This document shows, one piece after another, positions 17,721 to 28,558 of a stretch of DNA of 64,000 nucleotides. Positions within the stretch are counted from its first letter, which is position 1, and each line of letters opens with the position of its first letter. This stretch comes from Helicobacter turcicus (GTDB taxonomy: Bacteria > Campylobacterota > Campylobacteria > Campylobacterales > Helicobacteraceae). A model generated the notes under the pieces. The model saw only the letters and a list, made by a program, of their open reading frames with translations, was not told the DNA's origin and made no database searches. The translations under genes were made by a program, and so were the position numbers. Location of the stretch: contig NZ_JAIGYQ010000004.1 in the NCBI RefSeq assembly GCF_019711685.1, forward strand, positions 92,166 through 156,165, written 5' to 3'.

Positions 17721-18140
17721 ATGAAAAGTAGAATGTTAGTGGCTGTTTTTCTTGCAGGTGCGTTAAGCATAAGTGCTTTTGGAGCAGATTTTTCTAAAGT
17801 GAGTAATGAAAAGCTAATTGAAATGTCTGGAACAGTGGCTCCAAAAGATTATCCTGATTACAAAATGGAAGTGTTTAAGCGCACGCAGGAGATGAAAGTC
17901 AAAGATGCGAAAGTTTTTAAAACTAGATTGCACGAGCAAAGGCGAAATGCACTTGAGGCGATGCAATTAAAAGAGCGTCGAGAATATCGTGACGCAATCC
18001 GTGCTGAAACACAAAAACGTATTGATTCTATGAGTGTTAAAGAAGCGCGTGAAAAAGGTTTATTAAAAGATTATCATCACCCAAAAAGATATGATAAAGA
18101 TGGCTATAACAGAGATTGTGCGCCTTGCCCTAGAAAATAG
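17721..18140 (+). CDS. Small exported DUF1104-like protein
   Basis: 139 residues. A signal peptide (cleavage near SAFGA-DFS, residues 18-22) leads to a highly charged helical protein. It contains SNEKLIEMSGTVAPKDYPDY, a motif I associate with DUF1104, a family known mainly in Campylobacterota. The tail has two cysteines (DCAPCPRK). The function is not known. AAGGAG precedes the ATG, and a sigma-54-like promoter just upstream hints at co-expression with flagellar genes. Confidence 0.75.
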   Translation: MKSRMLVAVFLAGALSISAFGADFSKVSNEKLIEMSGTVAPKDYPDYKMEVFKRTQEMKVKDAKVFKTRLHEQRRNALEAMQLKERREYRDAIRAETQKRIDSMSVKEAREKGLLKDYHHPKRYDKDGYNRDCAPCPRK

Positions 18141-18190
18141 GGCTGTGGAAGATCGTCTATAGAGGCTTGAAGTTTTTTGTTTTTAAGCTT

Positions 18191-19054
18191 TTAAGAGTTA
18201 CGGAGATTTGCGTATTCTGAAGGAATCAAGCAGTCCTCCACATTTAGAATCTGTGTGTAGATTTTGTAGTCATAGCCAATTCTAAAGAGTGCATTTATTG
18301 CATTTAATTGTGTTTGACTAAGGCTTATGGAATCTTTATTTGCATAGAGGTTGAGGTAGATTTCAAGTTTTTTAGAATCTACGCGAATGAGATTGCGCTC
18401 TAGCAACATTTTGGAGAGAAGGAGTTTGTTTTCTAGTGCGACTCTTACTGCCTTTGTTAGCAGTTCCTCACAAGTGATTGCGACACTTAGTGGTAAAGAG
18501 CGACGAATACACATTCCGCCTAATGGCAAGGGAAAATCTTGCTTATTTAACTCACTCCAAATATCCCAAATTTCTCTTTCTACTTCCAAATTTTCATCGT
18601 ATTGTAAAATGGATTCATGGATTAAAACTCCAGCATCTACTTCACCGCTTAAAATAGCATTTTCAATTTCTAAGAAATTTTTATAAACGATTCTAGCATC
18701 AGGGTATGCGATTTTAAAAAGCATTGCATTTGTTGTGTGTGCTCCGCTTAATGCAACTTTGAAATTGCGTTTAAGTTTCTTGCCCTTTGTTTTTATGAGT
18801 TTTGGACCATAACCATTGCCAAAGCTAACACCAGTTCTTAGCAAACATTGCTCTTTGGAGATTAAAGGATACACACTAAAAGAGATTGCAGAAATATCTA
18901 GCGCGCTCTTGAGAGCTTTTTCATTTAGTGTTTGAATATCTAATGCGCAGTTTTGAAAAATAATATCTAGATGGCTTACCCAGCCAAATGCGATAGCATA
19001 ATACATAAACAAATCATCAGCATCAGGTGAATGTCCAATTTGCAATGTTCTCAT
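18191..19054 (-). CDS. mqnD: MqnD-like 1,4-dihydroxy-6-naphthoate synthase (futalosine menaquinone pathway)
   Basis: 287 residues with a periplasmic-binding-protein-like fold and no signal peptide. The N-terminal LQIGHSPDADDLFMYYAIAF is the MqnD-type SP(D/N)xDDxFM motif. The middle has DAGVLIHESILQYDENL and LPLGGMCIRRSLP, also conserved in that family. MqnD makes the naphthoate precursor of menaquinone, the main quinone of Helicobacter. Other menaquinone genes are not in the window. It converges on the DUF1104 gene. Confidence 0.82.
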   Translation of the reverse strand: MRTLQIGHSPDADDLFMYYAIAFGWVSHLDIIFQNCALDIQTLNEKALKSALDISAISFSVYPLISKEQCLLRTGVSFGNGYGPKLIKTKGKKLKRNFKVALSGAHTTNAMLFKIAYPDARIVYKNFLEIENAILSGEVDAGVLIHESILQYDENLEVEREIWDIWSELNKQDFPLPLGGMCIRRSLPLSVAITCEELLTKAVRVALENKLLLSKMLLERNLIRVDSKKLEIYLNLYANKDSISLSQTQLNAINALFRIGYDYKIYTQILNVEDCLIPSEYANLRNS

Positions 19055-19090
19055 GGCTTACTCCTAAGTTCTGTGGGATTTTATTTGAAA

Positions 19091-20140
19091 TTAGCTTATA
19101 AGGGATTGAATTGCCTTAATGACTAGGTTTGGTGTGAGTGCGCGCATACATTTGTGGTAGTCTTTGGAATCTTTTAGCAGCGGACAAGTGCGTTGCATAC
19201 AAGGCATACAAGAGAGTTTTTTTCCTAATGTTTCAAGGGAGATAATTTGAGCATTCTTAGCACAAAATGGCGCAGTTTCTTGTGCATTTGTAGGACCAAA
19301 GAGGGCTAAAGTTGGAATTCCTAATGCACTTGCAATGTGCATTGGACCGCTATCGTTAGTTAGTAGTAAGTCTAAATGTAAAAAATATGCTATCAGGCTT
19401 GGAATATTTGTTTTTCCGCTTAAATTAAGAATGGCATTATTGTGTTGGAATTTTGTTGGTAAATGCTCTAAAATAGTTGCATTGATTGGACTTTCACTCT
19501 CTACACCAAAGAGTAAAATTTTGTAATTTTGCTCTAGTAAATATTCTATACATTTAGCAAAATAGGATTCTTCCCAACGTTTTGCTGCCCCAAAGGCAGC
19601 CCCCGCATTAATGCCTGCGATTTTGGAATTTTTAAAATTACTTGGAAGTGTGATATTTATGGGCTGTGGCTTTAGATAGAGTTTTTTTGGAATTGCTATA
19701 ATCTCTGTTGGATTTTTGAGAAGTTCTAGTGTAGAGGTGGTGAGTAGGGCAAAACGCATTGCTTCATGCGCGTTTTTAGGCTTTTTTGGGTGATGGTGCA
19801 ATAAAAAGCTTCGTAGTTCTTTTGCAAAACCTGCACGGAGTTTTGCGCCATTAAAAGCTAGAAACAAAGCAGAGAGAAAGTTGTTTTGAAAAGTTAATGC
19901 AAGGTCGCAAGGCGGAATCTTTTTTGCAAGTTTATATAAATTTAGGATTCTGAATTTGCCTTTTTTGCTGGTGTCTTCTAGGATTGTAACATTAGGATAA
20001 TGCGCAAAAAGCGCAATGCTAACTTGAGAACCAACAAGAAAAAAATGCGCATTTTTAAAATTTACAAACAAAATCTCCAGACCATAAGTTGCCATAAGAG
20101 CGTCACCTAGCCAGTTTGGAAGTCGGATTAAAATATTCAT
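19091..20140 (-). CDS. waaF: ADP-heptose--LPS heptosyltransferase II
   Basis: 349 residues, GT9 family. Markers include IRLPNWLGDALMAT at the N-terminus, AAFGAAKRW, LTNDSGPMHIASALGIPTLALFGPT (nucleotide-sugar site) and a C-terminal cysteine group (SCMPCMQRTCPL) usual for WaaF. It adds the second heptose of the LPS inner core from ADP-heptose. Its ATG overlaps the aroK stop by 4 nt. Confidence 0.92.
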   Translation of the reverse strand: MNILIRLPNWLGDALMATYGLEILFVNFKNAHFFLVGSQVSIALFAHYPNVTILEDTSKKGKFRILNLYKLAKKIPPCDLALTFQNNFLSALFLAFNGAKLRAGFAKELRSFLLHHHPKKPKNAHEAMRFALLTTSTLELLKNPTEIIAIPKKLYLKPQPINITLPSNFKNSKIAGINAGAAFGAAKRWEESYFAKCIEYLLEQNYKILLFGVESESPINATILEHLPTKFQHNNAILNLSGKTNIPSLIAYFLHLDLLLTNDSGPMHIASALGIPTLALFGPTNAQETAPFCAKNAQIISLETLGKKLSCMPCMQRTCPLLKDSKDYHKCMRALTPNLVIKAIQSLIS

Positions 20141-20628
20141 AAAAGGCTTAGGATTTCTTGTGTGATATTTGGAATACTTTTATTAGCATCAATAGTGTAA
20201 TGTGCGGAATTTTGGTAGATTTTTAGACGTTCTTTGTAAAGCTTAAATGCGGAATCTTTTTTGTGAAAAAGTGGACGTTTAGCGATTTCTTCGTTGTTCA
20301 AGCGCGTAAAAATTGTTTCAAAATCAAGGTGTAAGAGAAATACCTTTCCCATTTTTTTAACATTGCAGAATATCGGCATTCCACCACCTGTGGCAATGAT
20401 TGTATGCGTGATGTGTTTTGCAGTGAAGTCGCAAAATTTGGATTCTAACTCTCTAAAATATGCTTCACCCTTTGTTGCAAAAATCTCCGTAATGCTTAGG
20501 TTTTCTTGGTAAGCAATAAGCAAATCACTATCTATTGCTAATGCTCCGTTTTCTTTATGGATAGCTCTAGCAATAGTGCTTTTGCCACTACCCATAAAGC
20601 CAATTAGCACGCAATTAGTAGAGTTCAA
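20137..20628 (-). CDS. aroK: Shikimate kinase
   Basis: 163 residues. P-loop GFMGSGKSTIARA, shikimate-binding ESKFCDF with YFRELE, GGG motif ATGGGMPIF and lid LNNEEIAKRPLF. It phosphorylates shikimate in aromatic amino acid synthesis. The start is a TTG at 20628 inside the end of the AMIN gene. No strong ribosome site is visible, so it may rely on coupling. A GTG at 20610 is a shorter option. Confidence 0.92.
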   Translation of the reverse strand: MNSTNCVLIGFMGSGKSTIARAIHKENGALAIDSDLLIAYQENLSITEIFATKGEAYFRELESKFCDFTAKHITHTIIATGGGMPIFCNVKKMGKVFLLHLDFETIFTRLNNEEIAKRPLFHKKDSAFKLYKERLKIYQNSAHYTIDANKSIPNITQEILSLL

Positions 20629-21397
20629 TGCTGTAATTTCCTGTTTTTGTGTCTTTTGTGAGGTTATATTTATATTGCCCGTCTAAATCTAGTGTAATGC
20701 GATAAAAGTCTAAATGCGTATTTAGGCTAATTTGCGGAATTGTTGGAATCTTTGGTGTAAAGGATGTCTTTAGAGGTTTCTTGCTAGGTGCTTTAAAATC
20801 TAAAATCAAGCGCGTAGGAGACGCAAGAGTGAAGTCCCTAAGAAGTGTTAAGTGTGTATTAAGCGAGATGCTATTTTTAGTAATTTCAAAGTCAAAATAC
20901 TCTTCTAATGGAAAACTTTCCTTGTTTGGAATATTAGGTGTTTTGGGCTGGATTTCTTGACTTAAAACTAAGGGAAAATGCCAATCAATATCGCCCTCTA
21001 ACTCTTTTTCTAGTGTTGTGATAGAACCATTTAGATTCTGATACTCTAGGGTAATTTTTTTAATTTTTCTAGCAGTAGAGGGTAAAATTAATTCAGTTTT
21101 AGTGAATAAATCAAGTTGGGGTGCATTCGTGATTTGCCCGCTATCTTTTGGTGTGATGATAGGTGTAAAAGGGTCGCGCATTTTTCTTGTCGCATTGTTT
21201 TCTTGTGCGTTTGTAAGCTCTCTTGGAGCTAGATTTTCCATAATCCCTGTGGGTTCTGTGGAGGTTTCTGCTGGGCTTAGATTTTGTTTATTCGTATCAA
21301 TACTTAATGTTGGAATTTCAGGTAGCGCAGTTTGGGGTTCTGTTTGTGCATTTAGAAGTGTTAGAGCAAAAGTTAGCATTAGAGTTAAAAATTTCAT
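20615..21397 (-). CDS. AMIN-domain periplasmic protein
   Basis: 260 residues. A signal peptide (MKFLTLMLTFALTLLNAQ) is followed by a Pro/Thr-rich stretch and a beta-rich C-terminal part with DFTLASPTRLILDFKAPSKK and LDFYRITLDLDGQYKYN, typical of AMIN domains. These bind cell-wall polymers and localise envelope proteins. It overlaps the FtsB-like gene by 4 nt upstream and aroK by 14 nt downstream. This matches its place in the recA-eno-aroK cluster of H. pylori. Confidence 0.75.
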   Translation of the reverse strand: MKFLTLMLTFALTLLNAQTEPQTALPEIPTLSIDTNKQNLSPAETSTEPTGIMENLAPRELTNAQENNATRKMRDPFTPIITPKDSGQITNAPQLDLFTKTELILPSTARKIKKITLEYQNLNGSITTLEKELEGDIDWHFPLVLSQEIQPKTPNIPNKESFPLEEYFDFEITKNSISLNTHLTLLRDFTLASPTRLILDFKAPSKKPLKTSFTPKIPTIPQISLNTHLDFYRITLDLDGQYKYNLTKDTKTGNYSIELY

Positions 21398-21638
21398 TTT
21401 GGTTCCAATCCTTTCAATTCAAAAAGTTCTTTTTGCAAGGTTGCATTTTCGTGCATTAGGCGATTAACTTCTTCACGCATTTGTGTTTCTTTCTGGTTAA
21501 TCTCTAATAATACACTAAATGAGTTGTTTCCAAAAAGCAAGTTGCCAATATACACACCTACAATGCAAACTAACAAAATAAAGCTAAAAAAAGGCAGAAG
21601 CTTGTAGAATCCTCCCTTTTTAAACTCTAGCGATTCCA

Positions 21639-21639
<1 letters not shown>
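21394..21639 (-). CDS. FtsB/DivIC-like septum protein
   Basis: 81 residues: a short cytoplasmic start, one membrane segment (FFSFILLVCIVGVYIGNLLF, residues ~15-34) and a coiled coil (residues 45-78, LEINQKETQMREEVNRLMHE). This is the architecture of FtsB or DivIC, which bridges FtsL and FtsQ at the septum. Its position directly after eno, sharing one base with the eno stop, is the usual place of ftsB in proteobacteria. Confidence 0.75.
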
Positions 21640-22928
<1,289 letters not shown>

Positions 22929-23957
22929 TTAGTCTTCAGTATTATTATTTGATAAATCATCTGTAATGGAAATGGAAGCTTTGATTTTTTCTTCAATTTC
23001 TTGTGCAATTTCTGGGTTTTCTTTTAAAAAGATTTTTGCATTTTCTTTGCCTTGCCCAAGTTTTTTATCTCCATAGCTTAACCAAGCTCCACTTTTATCC
23101 ACAATATCAAGTTTTACGCCATAATCAATAAGCTCACCCTCTTTACTGATCCCTTCTCCAAACATAATGTCAAATTCTGCTCCTCTAAAGGGTGGGGCAA
23201 CTTTATTTTTTACAACTTTTGCTTTAACACGATTCCCAATGTTTTGTTCGCCTTGTTTTAAAGAAGCGATTCTGCGCACATCAATTCTCACACTTGCATA
23301 AAACTTTAGTGCATTTCCTCCTGTTGTTGTCTCTGGACTTCCATACCCCATAACACCGATTTTCATACGGATTTGATTGATAAAAATAACGGTGGTATGC
23401 ATTTTGTGAATCACGCCCGTTACTTTACGAAGAGCTTGACTCATTAAACGCGCTTGAAGACCAACATGTTGGTCTCCCATATCGCCATCAATTTCACTTT
23501 TTGGAGTCAGTGCTGCAACAGAGTCAATGACAATTAAATCCACGCCGCCACTACGTGTTAGTGTCTCTAAAATTTCTAGTGCTTGCTCACCAAAGTCTGG
23601 TTGTGAGACAAGCAAGTTCTCTACATCTACACCTAAACGTTTTGCATAGGTTACATCAAGTGCATGTTCTGCGTCAATAAAAGCGCAGATTCCACCTGCT
23701 TTTTGACACTCTGCTACAACTTGCAAGGCAAGTGTTGTTTTTCCGGAGCTTTCAGGACCATATACTTCAATAATCCTGCCTTTTGGGATTCCGCCAATCC
23801 CTAGTGCAATATCTAGCCCCAAAGAGCCTGTGCTAATTGCATCAATTTTATCCACAGGTTTGTCACCGAGTCTTATAAGCGCACCCTTGCCAAAGGCTTT
23901 ATCAATTTGCTTAATGGCAAGCTCAATTGCTTTTTGCTTATTCTCATCTAAAGCCAT
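22929..23957 (-). CDS. recA: Recombinase RecA
   Basis: 342 residues. Walker [14 protein letters not shown], Walker [14 protein letters not shown]-binding loop L1 with [18 protein letters not shown] and loop L2 [22 protein letters not shown]. It forms filaments on single-stranded DNA for recombination and repair. The ATG has TCCTAAAA-complement AGGAG upstream. No intein or insertion is present. Confidence 0.97.
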   Translation of the reverse strand: MALDENKQKAIELAIKQIDKAFGKGALIRLGDKPVDKIDAISTGSLGLDIALGIGGIPKGRIIEVYGPESSGKTTLALQVVAECQKAGGICAFIDAEHALDVTYAKRLGVDVENLLVSQPDFGEQALEILETLTRSGGVDLIVIDSVAALTPKSEIDGDMGDQHVGLQARLMSQALRKVTGVIHKMHTTVIFINQIRMKIGVMGYGSPETTTGGNALKFYASVRIDVRRIASLKQGEQNIGNRVKAKVVKNKVAPPFRGAEFDIMFGEGISKEGELIDYGVKLDIVDKSGAWLSYGDKKLGQGKENAKIFLKENPEIAQEIEEKIKASISITDDLSNNNTED

Positions 23958-24088
23958 TTTTTCTCCTAAAAAATAAAAACTTTATTCTAGCTAAATAACA
24001 TAAAAAAATGCAATAATGTGGAATTTTTGAAAAATTAACGCACTATACTAGGGTTGTATATCTCACATAAAGTTTAATAAATTTTAGC

Positions 24089-24094
24089 TATAAT
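24089..24094 (+). promoter_or_regulatory. -10 box (TATAAT) of the CheX-like-fliN-fliO operon
   Basis: TATAAT lies 28-33 bases before the ATG at 24122 in the divergent region with recA. The housekeeping type of box suggests these early flagellar genes do not wait for sigma-54. Confidence 0.55.
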
Positions 24095-24121
24095 GAAATT
24101 TTACAAAAAGAGGGTAGTATC

Positions 24122-24535
24122 ATGGATTTGATTATTGAAAGGGCGTTTGTGCAGGTGCTTCAAGATACGCTAGGAGCAACTCCATTGCGCGTTGAGGGCA
24201 AACTTTTAAAAGGTTATCTTTCAAATATTGATGTTGCGTTTGAAGATGGGAGACGTAATGCCATTACCTTTGTAAGCTCTAAGGAATTTTTAGAATCTTT
24301 AGGATTTTGCTTATTTGGAGAGAATGTGTCTGATGATTTAGAGTTGCGTGATTTATCGCAAGAATTAGCAAACTTAACAATAGGTTTAGCAAAAGTATTA
24401 GCTGTTAGAGAGAATGTGAGTTTTAATATCACAACACCGCGTGCTTTTGGTTTTGGAGAGTTTCAAGATGTGCAATCGCGTTGCTTAAATTTTGAGCTAA
24501 ATGGCGCACTTTGTTCATTATTTATGCACACATAA
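24122..24535 (+). CDS. CheX-like protein upstream of fliN
   Basis: 137 residues. The segment LRDLSQELANLTIGLAKVLA (residues ~78-97) resembles the E-x2-N phosphatase helix of CheC/CheX proteins, which dephosphorylate CheY. Here the residues are E..N in QELANL. No membrane segment or signal peptide is seen. It is followed 10 bp later by fliN, which fits a role at the flagellar switch. The assignment rests on one motif and on context. Confidence 0.55.
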   Translation: MDLIIERAFVQVLQDTLGATPLRVEGKLLKGYLSNIDVAFEDGRRNAITFVSSKEFLESLGFCLFGENVSDDLELRDLSQELANLTIGLAKVLAVRENVSFNITTPRAFGFGEFQDVQSRCLNFELNGALCSLFMHT

Positions 24536-24545
24536 AAGGAAAAAT

Positions 24546-24905
24546 ATGCCAGCAGATGAATTTACACTCGCAAAAATCCAAGCACCTAAGCAAGAGGATT
24601 TAGCACGTTACTTAGAAGGGATTATGAATAACTATGGTGGGCTTTTGGATATGGAAGTTGTATTTCGTTCCGAGCTAGGCTCTACAAAGGTTCCACTTTC
24701 AGAAATTTTGCAGTTTGAAAAAGGGTCAATTATTGATTTGCAAAAACCAGCAGGGGAGAGTGTGGAGATTTTTATCAACGGGCGGATTATTGGTAAGGGC
24801 GAGGTTATGGTGTATGAGAAAAACCTTGCAATTCGTGTGAATGAGATCTTGGATTCTAATGCAATTATTTATTATTTAACACGTGAGAGTATAAGCACTG
24901 TATGA
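24546..24905 (+). CDS. fliN: Flagellar motor switch protein FliN
   Basis: 119 residues. The C-terminal SpoA domain reads MEVVFRSELGSTKVPLSEILQFEKGSIIDL then ESVEIFINGRIIGKGEVMV and AIRVNEI, typical of FliN in the C-ring. The ATG at 24546 has AAAGGA upstream. The frame extends to 24501, but that part overlaps the preceding gene and is not FliN-like. It overlaps fliO by 4 nt. Confidence 0.93.
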   Translation: MPADEFTLAKIQAPKQEDLARYLEGIMNNYGGLLDMEVVFRSELGSTKVPLSEILQFEKGSIIDLQKPAGESVEIFINGRIIGKGEVMVYEKNLAIRVNEILDSNAIIYYLTRESISTV

Positions 24906-25468
24906 AGCCTATTTGTTTATTGTTATTTTTATTTTTTGGGATTTTTGCATTTGCAGATAATGTTGAAAGTGCTATTAAGCAAAGCGGTGCTGTAAATACT
25001 AGCATCTCTCCTGATTTTACCACGAATAAGACTACACCCAAAGACGCTCTGATTTTGCCACCTTTGCATGATTCTAATGCGGAATCGCAAAACTTGTTTC
25101 CCTTTGAAACAGGACGCTCTCCACTTGAGGGCATTAGTGGATTCCAATATTTTGGCGTGATTTTAATTTTACTAGGCTTACTTGCTTTTTTATGGTATGT
25201 GAAAAACCGACTAAACGTCCCAAAGTTAAAAGTGCGCACAGGCTCTTTTAGGTTTTTTAATAAAGACGCTAATGAGAGTGAGGGGCAAATTGACGTGCAG
25301 TCTGTAACCGCACTAAGTGTGCAAAGTAAGTTAGTTGTTTTTGAGGCATACAACAAACGTTATTTGGTGATTTTAAATCCCAACGATACAACGCTTATTG
25401 ATTCTTATGAAATTAAAAGCACATTTAAGGATATGTTAGACCAAGACAATCAAAACAATGCGAAATAA
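24902..25468 (+). CDS. fliO: Flagellar export apparatus protein FliO
   Basis: 188 residues. It has a signal peptide (LLLFLFFGIFAFA), a polar periplasmic stretch (residues 20-75), one membrane segment (FGVILILLGLLAFLWYV) and a cytoplasmic FliO domain with VQSVTALSVQSKLVVFEAYNKRYLVIL. I recall that the equivalent H. pylori gene next to fliN was identified as FliO, with this larger periplasmic part. It assists assembly of FliP in the export gate. ATGA overlap with fliN. Confidence 0.8.
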   Translation: MKPICLLLFLFFGIFAFADNVESAIKQSGAVNTSISPDFTTNKTTPKDALILPPLHDSNAESQNLFPFETGRSPLEGISGFQYFGVILILLGLLAFLWYVKNRLNVPKLKVRTGSFRFFNKDANESEGQIDVQSVTALSVQSKLVVFEAYNKRYLVILNPNDTTLIDSYEIKSTFKDMLDQDNQNNAK

Positions 25469-26288
25469 TCTAATTGCTCTTTCTCTTTCTCTACTTATCC
25501 ATTGCATTCTTTTTTTATTGCTTTTTTTGCGTTTTGAAGCAAAACTTGAAAATATCTACAATCCTCCTCAAATGGGGAGTGAACAGGGTGAGCGTGTGAG
25601 TTTGAAGCATTTTAAATTTCAACAAGGCGAAGCTTCACAAAACATGGAATCTAAAACAAAAGATTCTAAAAGTGTGGAATCCTTAGCAAGTTTGGAGTCT
25701 AAAAAACAAGCAATGCAACAAGAGATTAAAAAAGAAATTCCACAAAAACAAGAGCTAAAACCACAAGAAAAACCTCGCATTGCGCAAAAGAAAGAATCCA
25801 AAATGGAAGCGGATTCTAAACTTAAAGAGATAAAAACTGCCAAAGCCACACAAGCTAAACCAAGTCAAGCTTCTAAAACTTCCAATTTAAGTGCGTTAGA
25901 AAAAAATCTCTCATCGCCTTCTATTTATGACTTTGGGATAAGTGAGCAAACAGAGCAAATTAAGGATTTGTATGGAGCTGAGTTTGGCTCTTTAAGCCCA
26001 AATGCGCAAAAGTTTATTAAAAGCAATTTAGATAAAATTGGAAAAATCACACAACGTTATTTAAAATACCCAGCAATTGCTGGAAAAATCGGACAAGAGG
26101 GCGATAATATCGTGGAGTTTTATCTGTATCCAAATGGAGATATTACAGATTTAAAACTTTTACACTCAAGTTCTTATACGCTTCTTGATGATAATTCCTT
26201 GCATACCATTAGAATTGCCTATAAAGACTATCCCTACCCAAGCGAGAAAACAAAAATCCGCATTCGTGTGATGTATCGGATTTATTAG
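25458..26288 (+). CDS. TonB-like energy-transducing protein
   Basis: 276 residues. A single N-terminal membrane segment (LIALSLSLLIHCILFLLLFL) is followed by a long Lys/Glu/Gln/Ser-rich linker (residues 60-150) and a C-terminal TonB-like domain: GDNIVEFYLYPNGDITDLKLLHSSSY through RIRVMYRIY. TonB proteins carry proton-motive energy to outer-membrane receptors or, in TolA relatives, support envelope integrity. No ExbB, ExbD or receptor gene is nearby. It overlaps fliO by 11 nt. Confidence 0.8.
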   Translation: MRNNLIALSLSLLIHCILFLLLFLRFEAKLENIYNPPQMGSEQGERVSLKHFKFQQGEASQNMESKTKDSKSVESLASLESKKQAMQQEIKKEIPQKQELKPQEKPRIAQKKESKMEADSKLKEIKTAKATQAKPSQASKTSNLSALEKNLSSPSIYDFGISEQTEQIKDLYGAEFGSLSPNAQKFIKSNLDKIGKITQRYLKYPAIAGKIGQEGDNIVEFYLYPNGDITDLKLLHSSSYTLLDDNSLHTIRIAYKDYPYPSEKTKIRIRVMYRIY

Positions 26289-26316
26289 ATATAATTTGCG
26301 TTTTTAAAGGTGGAGT

Positions 26317-28422
26317 ATGCAAGATTTTTTAGACGACTTAAATCCTAGTCAGCGTGAAGCGGCAACAAGCATTGATGGGGCACTTTTGATTTTAGCTGGT
26401 GCTGGAAGTGGTAAAACAAAAACAATCACTGCGCGTCTGGCTTATTTGATTGATGTAGTTGGGATTCCACCTAGCAATACTTTAACCCTCACCTTTACCA
26501 ATAAAGCAGCAAGTCAAATGCAAAAACGTGCTTTAAGTATGATTAAAAACACTTCCATACACCCACCTTTACTTTGCACTTTTCATAAATTTGGATTATT
26601 GTTTTTGAAGTTTTATATCACGCATTTAGGGCGCAAGGCGAATTTTATTCTAGCAGATAGTGAGGATACTAAACGTATTGTTAAAGAGCTAAATAGCGAT
26701 TTAGCTCCACTGCCTTTAGTTCTTAGTGAAATCTCACGTTACAAAAATGCGCAAATGACTTCTAGTGAGGCACTAAAAAATGCGCATAATGACACATATA
26801 AACATATTGCTAAAGTCTATGGACGTTATGGTGAATTTTTACTGCAAAAAAATATGGTGGATTTTGATGATTTACTTTTGTTGCCTTTAGAGATTATGCA
26901 ACAAAATCCTCAAGTCGCTAAAGAAGTGAGTGAAAAATATCAATACATAATGGTAGATGAGTATCAAGATACAAACCATTTGCAATATTTGCTTTTAAAA
27001 TGCCTATGTTCTACGCACCAAAACCTTTGCGTGGTGGGTGATGATGACCAAAGTATTTATAGTTGGCGTGGAGCAAATATCCAAAACATTTTGCAATTTA
27101 GTGAGCATTTTAAAGGTGCTAAAGTGATAAAACTACAAGAAAACTATCGCTCCACACACACAATTTTGCAAGCTGCAAATGCACTTATTACAAAGAACAA
27201 AGAGCGTCTTGGAAAAACATTAATTAGCACTTTGGGCAAGGGAAAAAACATTGAGATTCTCCATGCTGGTGATGAGCAAGAAGAGGTGCAAAAAATCGCA
27301 AAAGAAATTCGCAAACTCTTAGATTCTGGAGTAAATCCTAAAGATATTGCTATTTTGTTTCGCTTAAATGCACTCTCACGCTCACTAGAAGAGGGCTTTA
27401 ATCGCGCTAGGATTCCGTATGTGCTAGTCGGCGCGATTCGCTTTTATGAGAGAAGCGAAATTAAAGATGTGTTAAGTTATTTTCGTGTGCTTGTGAATTT
27501 AGAAGATGATTTTTCTCTTGCTCGTATTATTAATAAACCAAAACGTGGAATTGGAAAAACAACATTGGATAAAATTTTACAACTTGCACAAGCACACAAA
27601 ACTAGTGTGTATCGCCTCTTTATTGCAGATTCCATACAAGAAGGGTTGCAAGAAACTCTAAAGAGCGCAATTGGTAAAAAAGCTTATGATGCAATAGAAG
27701 AGTTTTTTGCCACAATGTTAAGCCTACAAGAGAGTTTGAGGCAATCTAGCTTAAGTTTTATTGATACATTTGAACAAAAAATTGGGCTTTGTGAGGCTTT
27801 AAGTAAAAGCCATGATGAGATTGATAGGGTGAGTAATATTGAAGAATTTTATGGTGTGTATCGTGAGTATATCAAGCAAAATCCGCTAATGGAGTTAGAA
27901 GATTTTTTAAACGACCTTGCGCTTAGAAGCGACCAAGAAGATATAGAAATGCGCAAAGAGAGCAGGGGTATTGTGGGTGTGTCGTGCATGAGTGTGCATT
28001 CTAGCAAGGGGTTAGAGTTTGATTATGTGTTTGTTATCGGACTAGAGGAAGGTTTTTTTCCGCTTGTGCGTGAAGATAGCAATATAGAAGAAGAGCGCAG
28101 ACTTGGTTATGTGGCTTTTACACGTGCGAAAAAAGAGCTATTTTTGAGCTATGCGGATTCTAGGTTTTATCGTGGGAATCGCGCAAGTTTAGCCCCTTCA
28201 CGTTTTTTAAGTGAAAGCGGTGTGTGTGGGACGCATTTTAAAGAAGAAGCAAAAAGGGATTCTAACACAGGCAGCTTTAAAAGAGGGGATTGTGTCATGC
28301 ATAAAATCTTTGGTGCAGGTAGAATTTTAGAAGTAAGTCAAAGCGGAAAAGAACTCAAGCTTAAAATTAATTTTGGCGGACTTGAACGAGAGATTTTAGG
28401 AAGCTATGTAAGCAAGGTATAG
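26317..28422 (+). CDS. UvrD/PcrA/Rep-family DNA helicase
   Basis: 701 residues, superfamily 1A. Motifs in order: LNPSQREAA, LAGAGSGKTKT (I), TFTNKAA (Ia), VDEYQDTN (II), VVGDDDQSIYSWRGA (III), LQENYRST (IV), VSCMSVHSSKGLEFDYVFV (V) and YVAFTRAK (VI). The tail (residues ~648-700) has KRGDCVMHKIFGAGRILEV, the Tudor-like end found in UvrD and PcrA. It unwinds DNA 3' to 5' in repair or replication restart. UvrD, PcrA or Rep cannot be separated by eye. Confidence 0.92.
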   Translation: MQDFLDDLNPSQREAATSIDGALLILAGAGSGKTKTITARLAYLIDVVGIPPSNTLTLTFTNKAASQMQKRALSMIKNTSIHPPLLCTFHKFGLLFLKFYITHLGRKANFILADSEDTKRIVKELNSDLAPLPLVLSEISRYKNAQMTSSEALKNAHNDTYKHIAKVYGRYGEFLLQKNMVDFDDLLLLPLEIMQQNPQVAKEVSEKYQYIMVDEYQDTNHLQYLLLKCLCSTHQNLCVVGDDDQSIYSWRGANIQNILQFSEHFKGAKVIKLQENYRSTHTILQAANALITKNKERLGKTLISTLGKGKNIEILHAGDEQEEVQKIAKEIRKLLDSGVNPKDIAILFRLNALSRSLEEGFNRARIPYVLVGAIRFYERSEIKDVLSYFRVLVNLEDDFSLARIINKPKRGIGKTTLDKILQLAQAHKTSVYRLFIADSIQEGLQETLKSAIGKKAYDAIEEFFATMLSLQESLRQSSLSFIDTFEQKIGLCEALSKSHDEIDRVSNIEEFYGVYREYIKQNPLMELEDFLNDLALRSDQEDIEMRKESRGIVGVSCMSVHSSKGLEFDYVFVIGLEEGFFPLVREDSNIEEERRLGYVAFTRAKKELFLSYADSRFYRGNRASLAPSRFLSESGVCGTHFKEEAKRDSNTGSFKRGDCVMHKIFGAGRILEVSQSGKELKLKINFGGLEREILGSYVSKV

Positions 28423-28471
28423 TGTGATTACGATTTTGTGCATAGGGTGATGTGTGCCATTTAGAGTGCTA

Positions 28472-28496
28472 TGCGCAAATTTTAAAATTGCTTTTT
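28472..28496 (+). terminator. Weak terminator-like hairpin between convergent genes
   Basis: GCAAATTTTAAAATTGC is a short palindrome followed by five T residues. It lies about 50 bases after the helicase stop and before the convergent ATPase end. The stem is AT-rich, so termination strength would be low. Confidence 0.3.
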
Positions 28497-28558
28497 GCAA
28501 GGATTTAATAGCCATAAATAATGAACAAAATATGTTAGATTCCACATTTTTAGAATCC

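Noticed and set aside
18141..18190. Strong bidirectional terminator between DUF1104 and mqnD
   Set aside because: A GCTTGAA/TTTAAGC pairing is possible, but the stem is interrupted and the loop long, so support is too weak.
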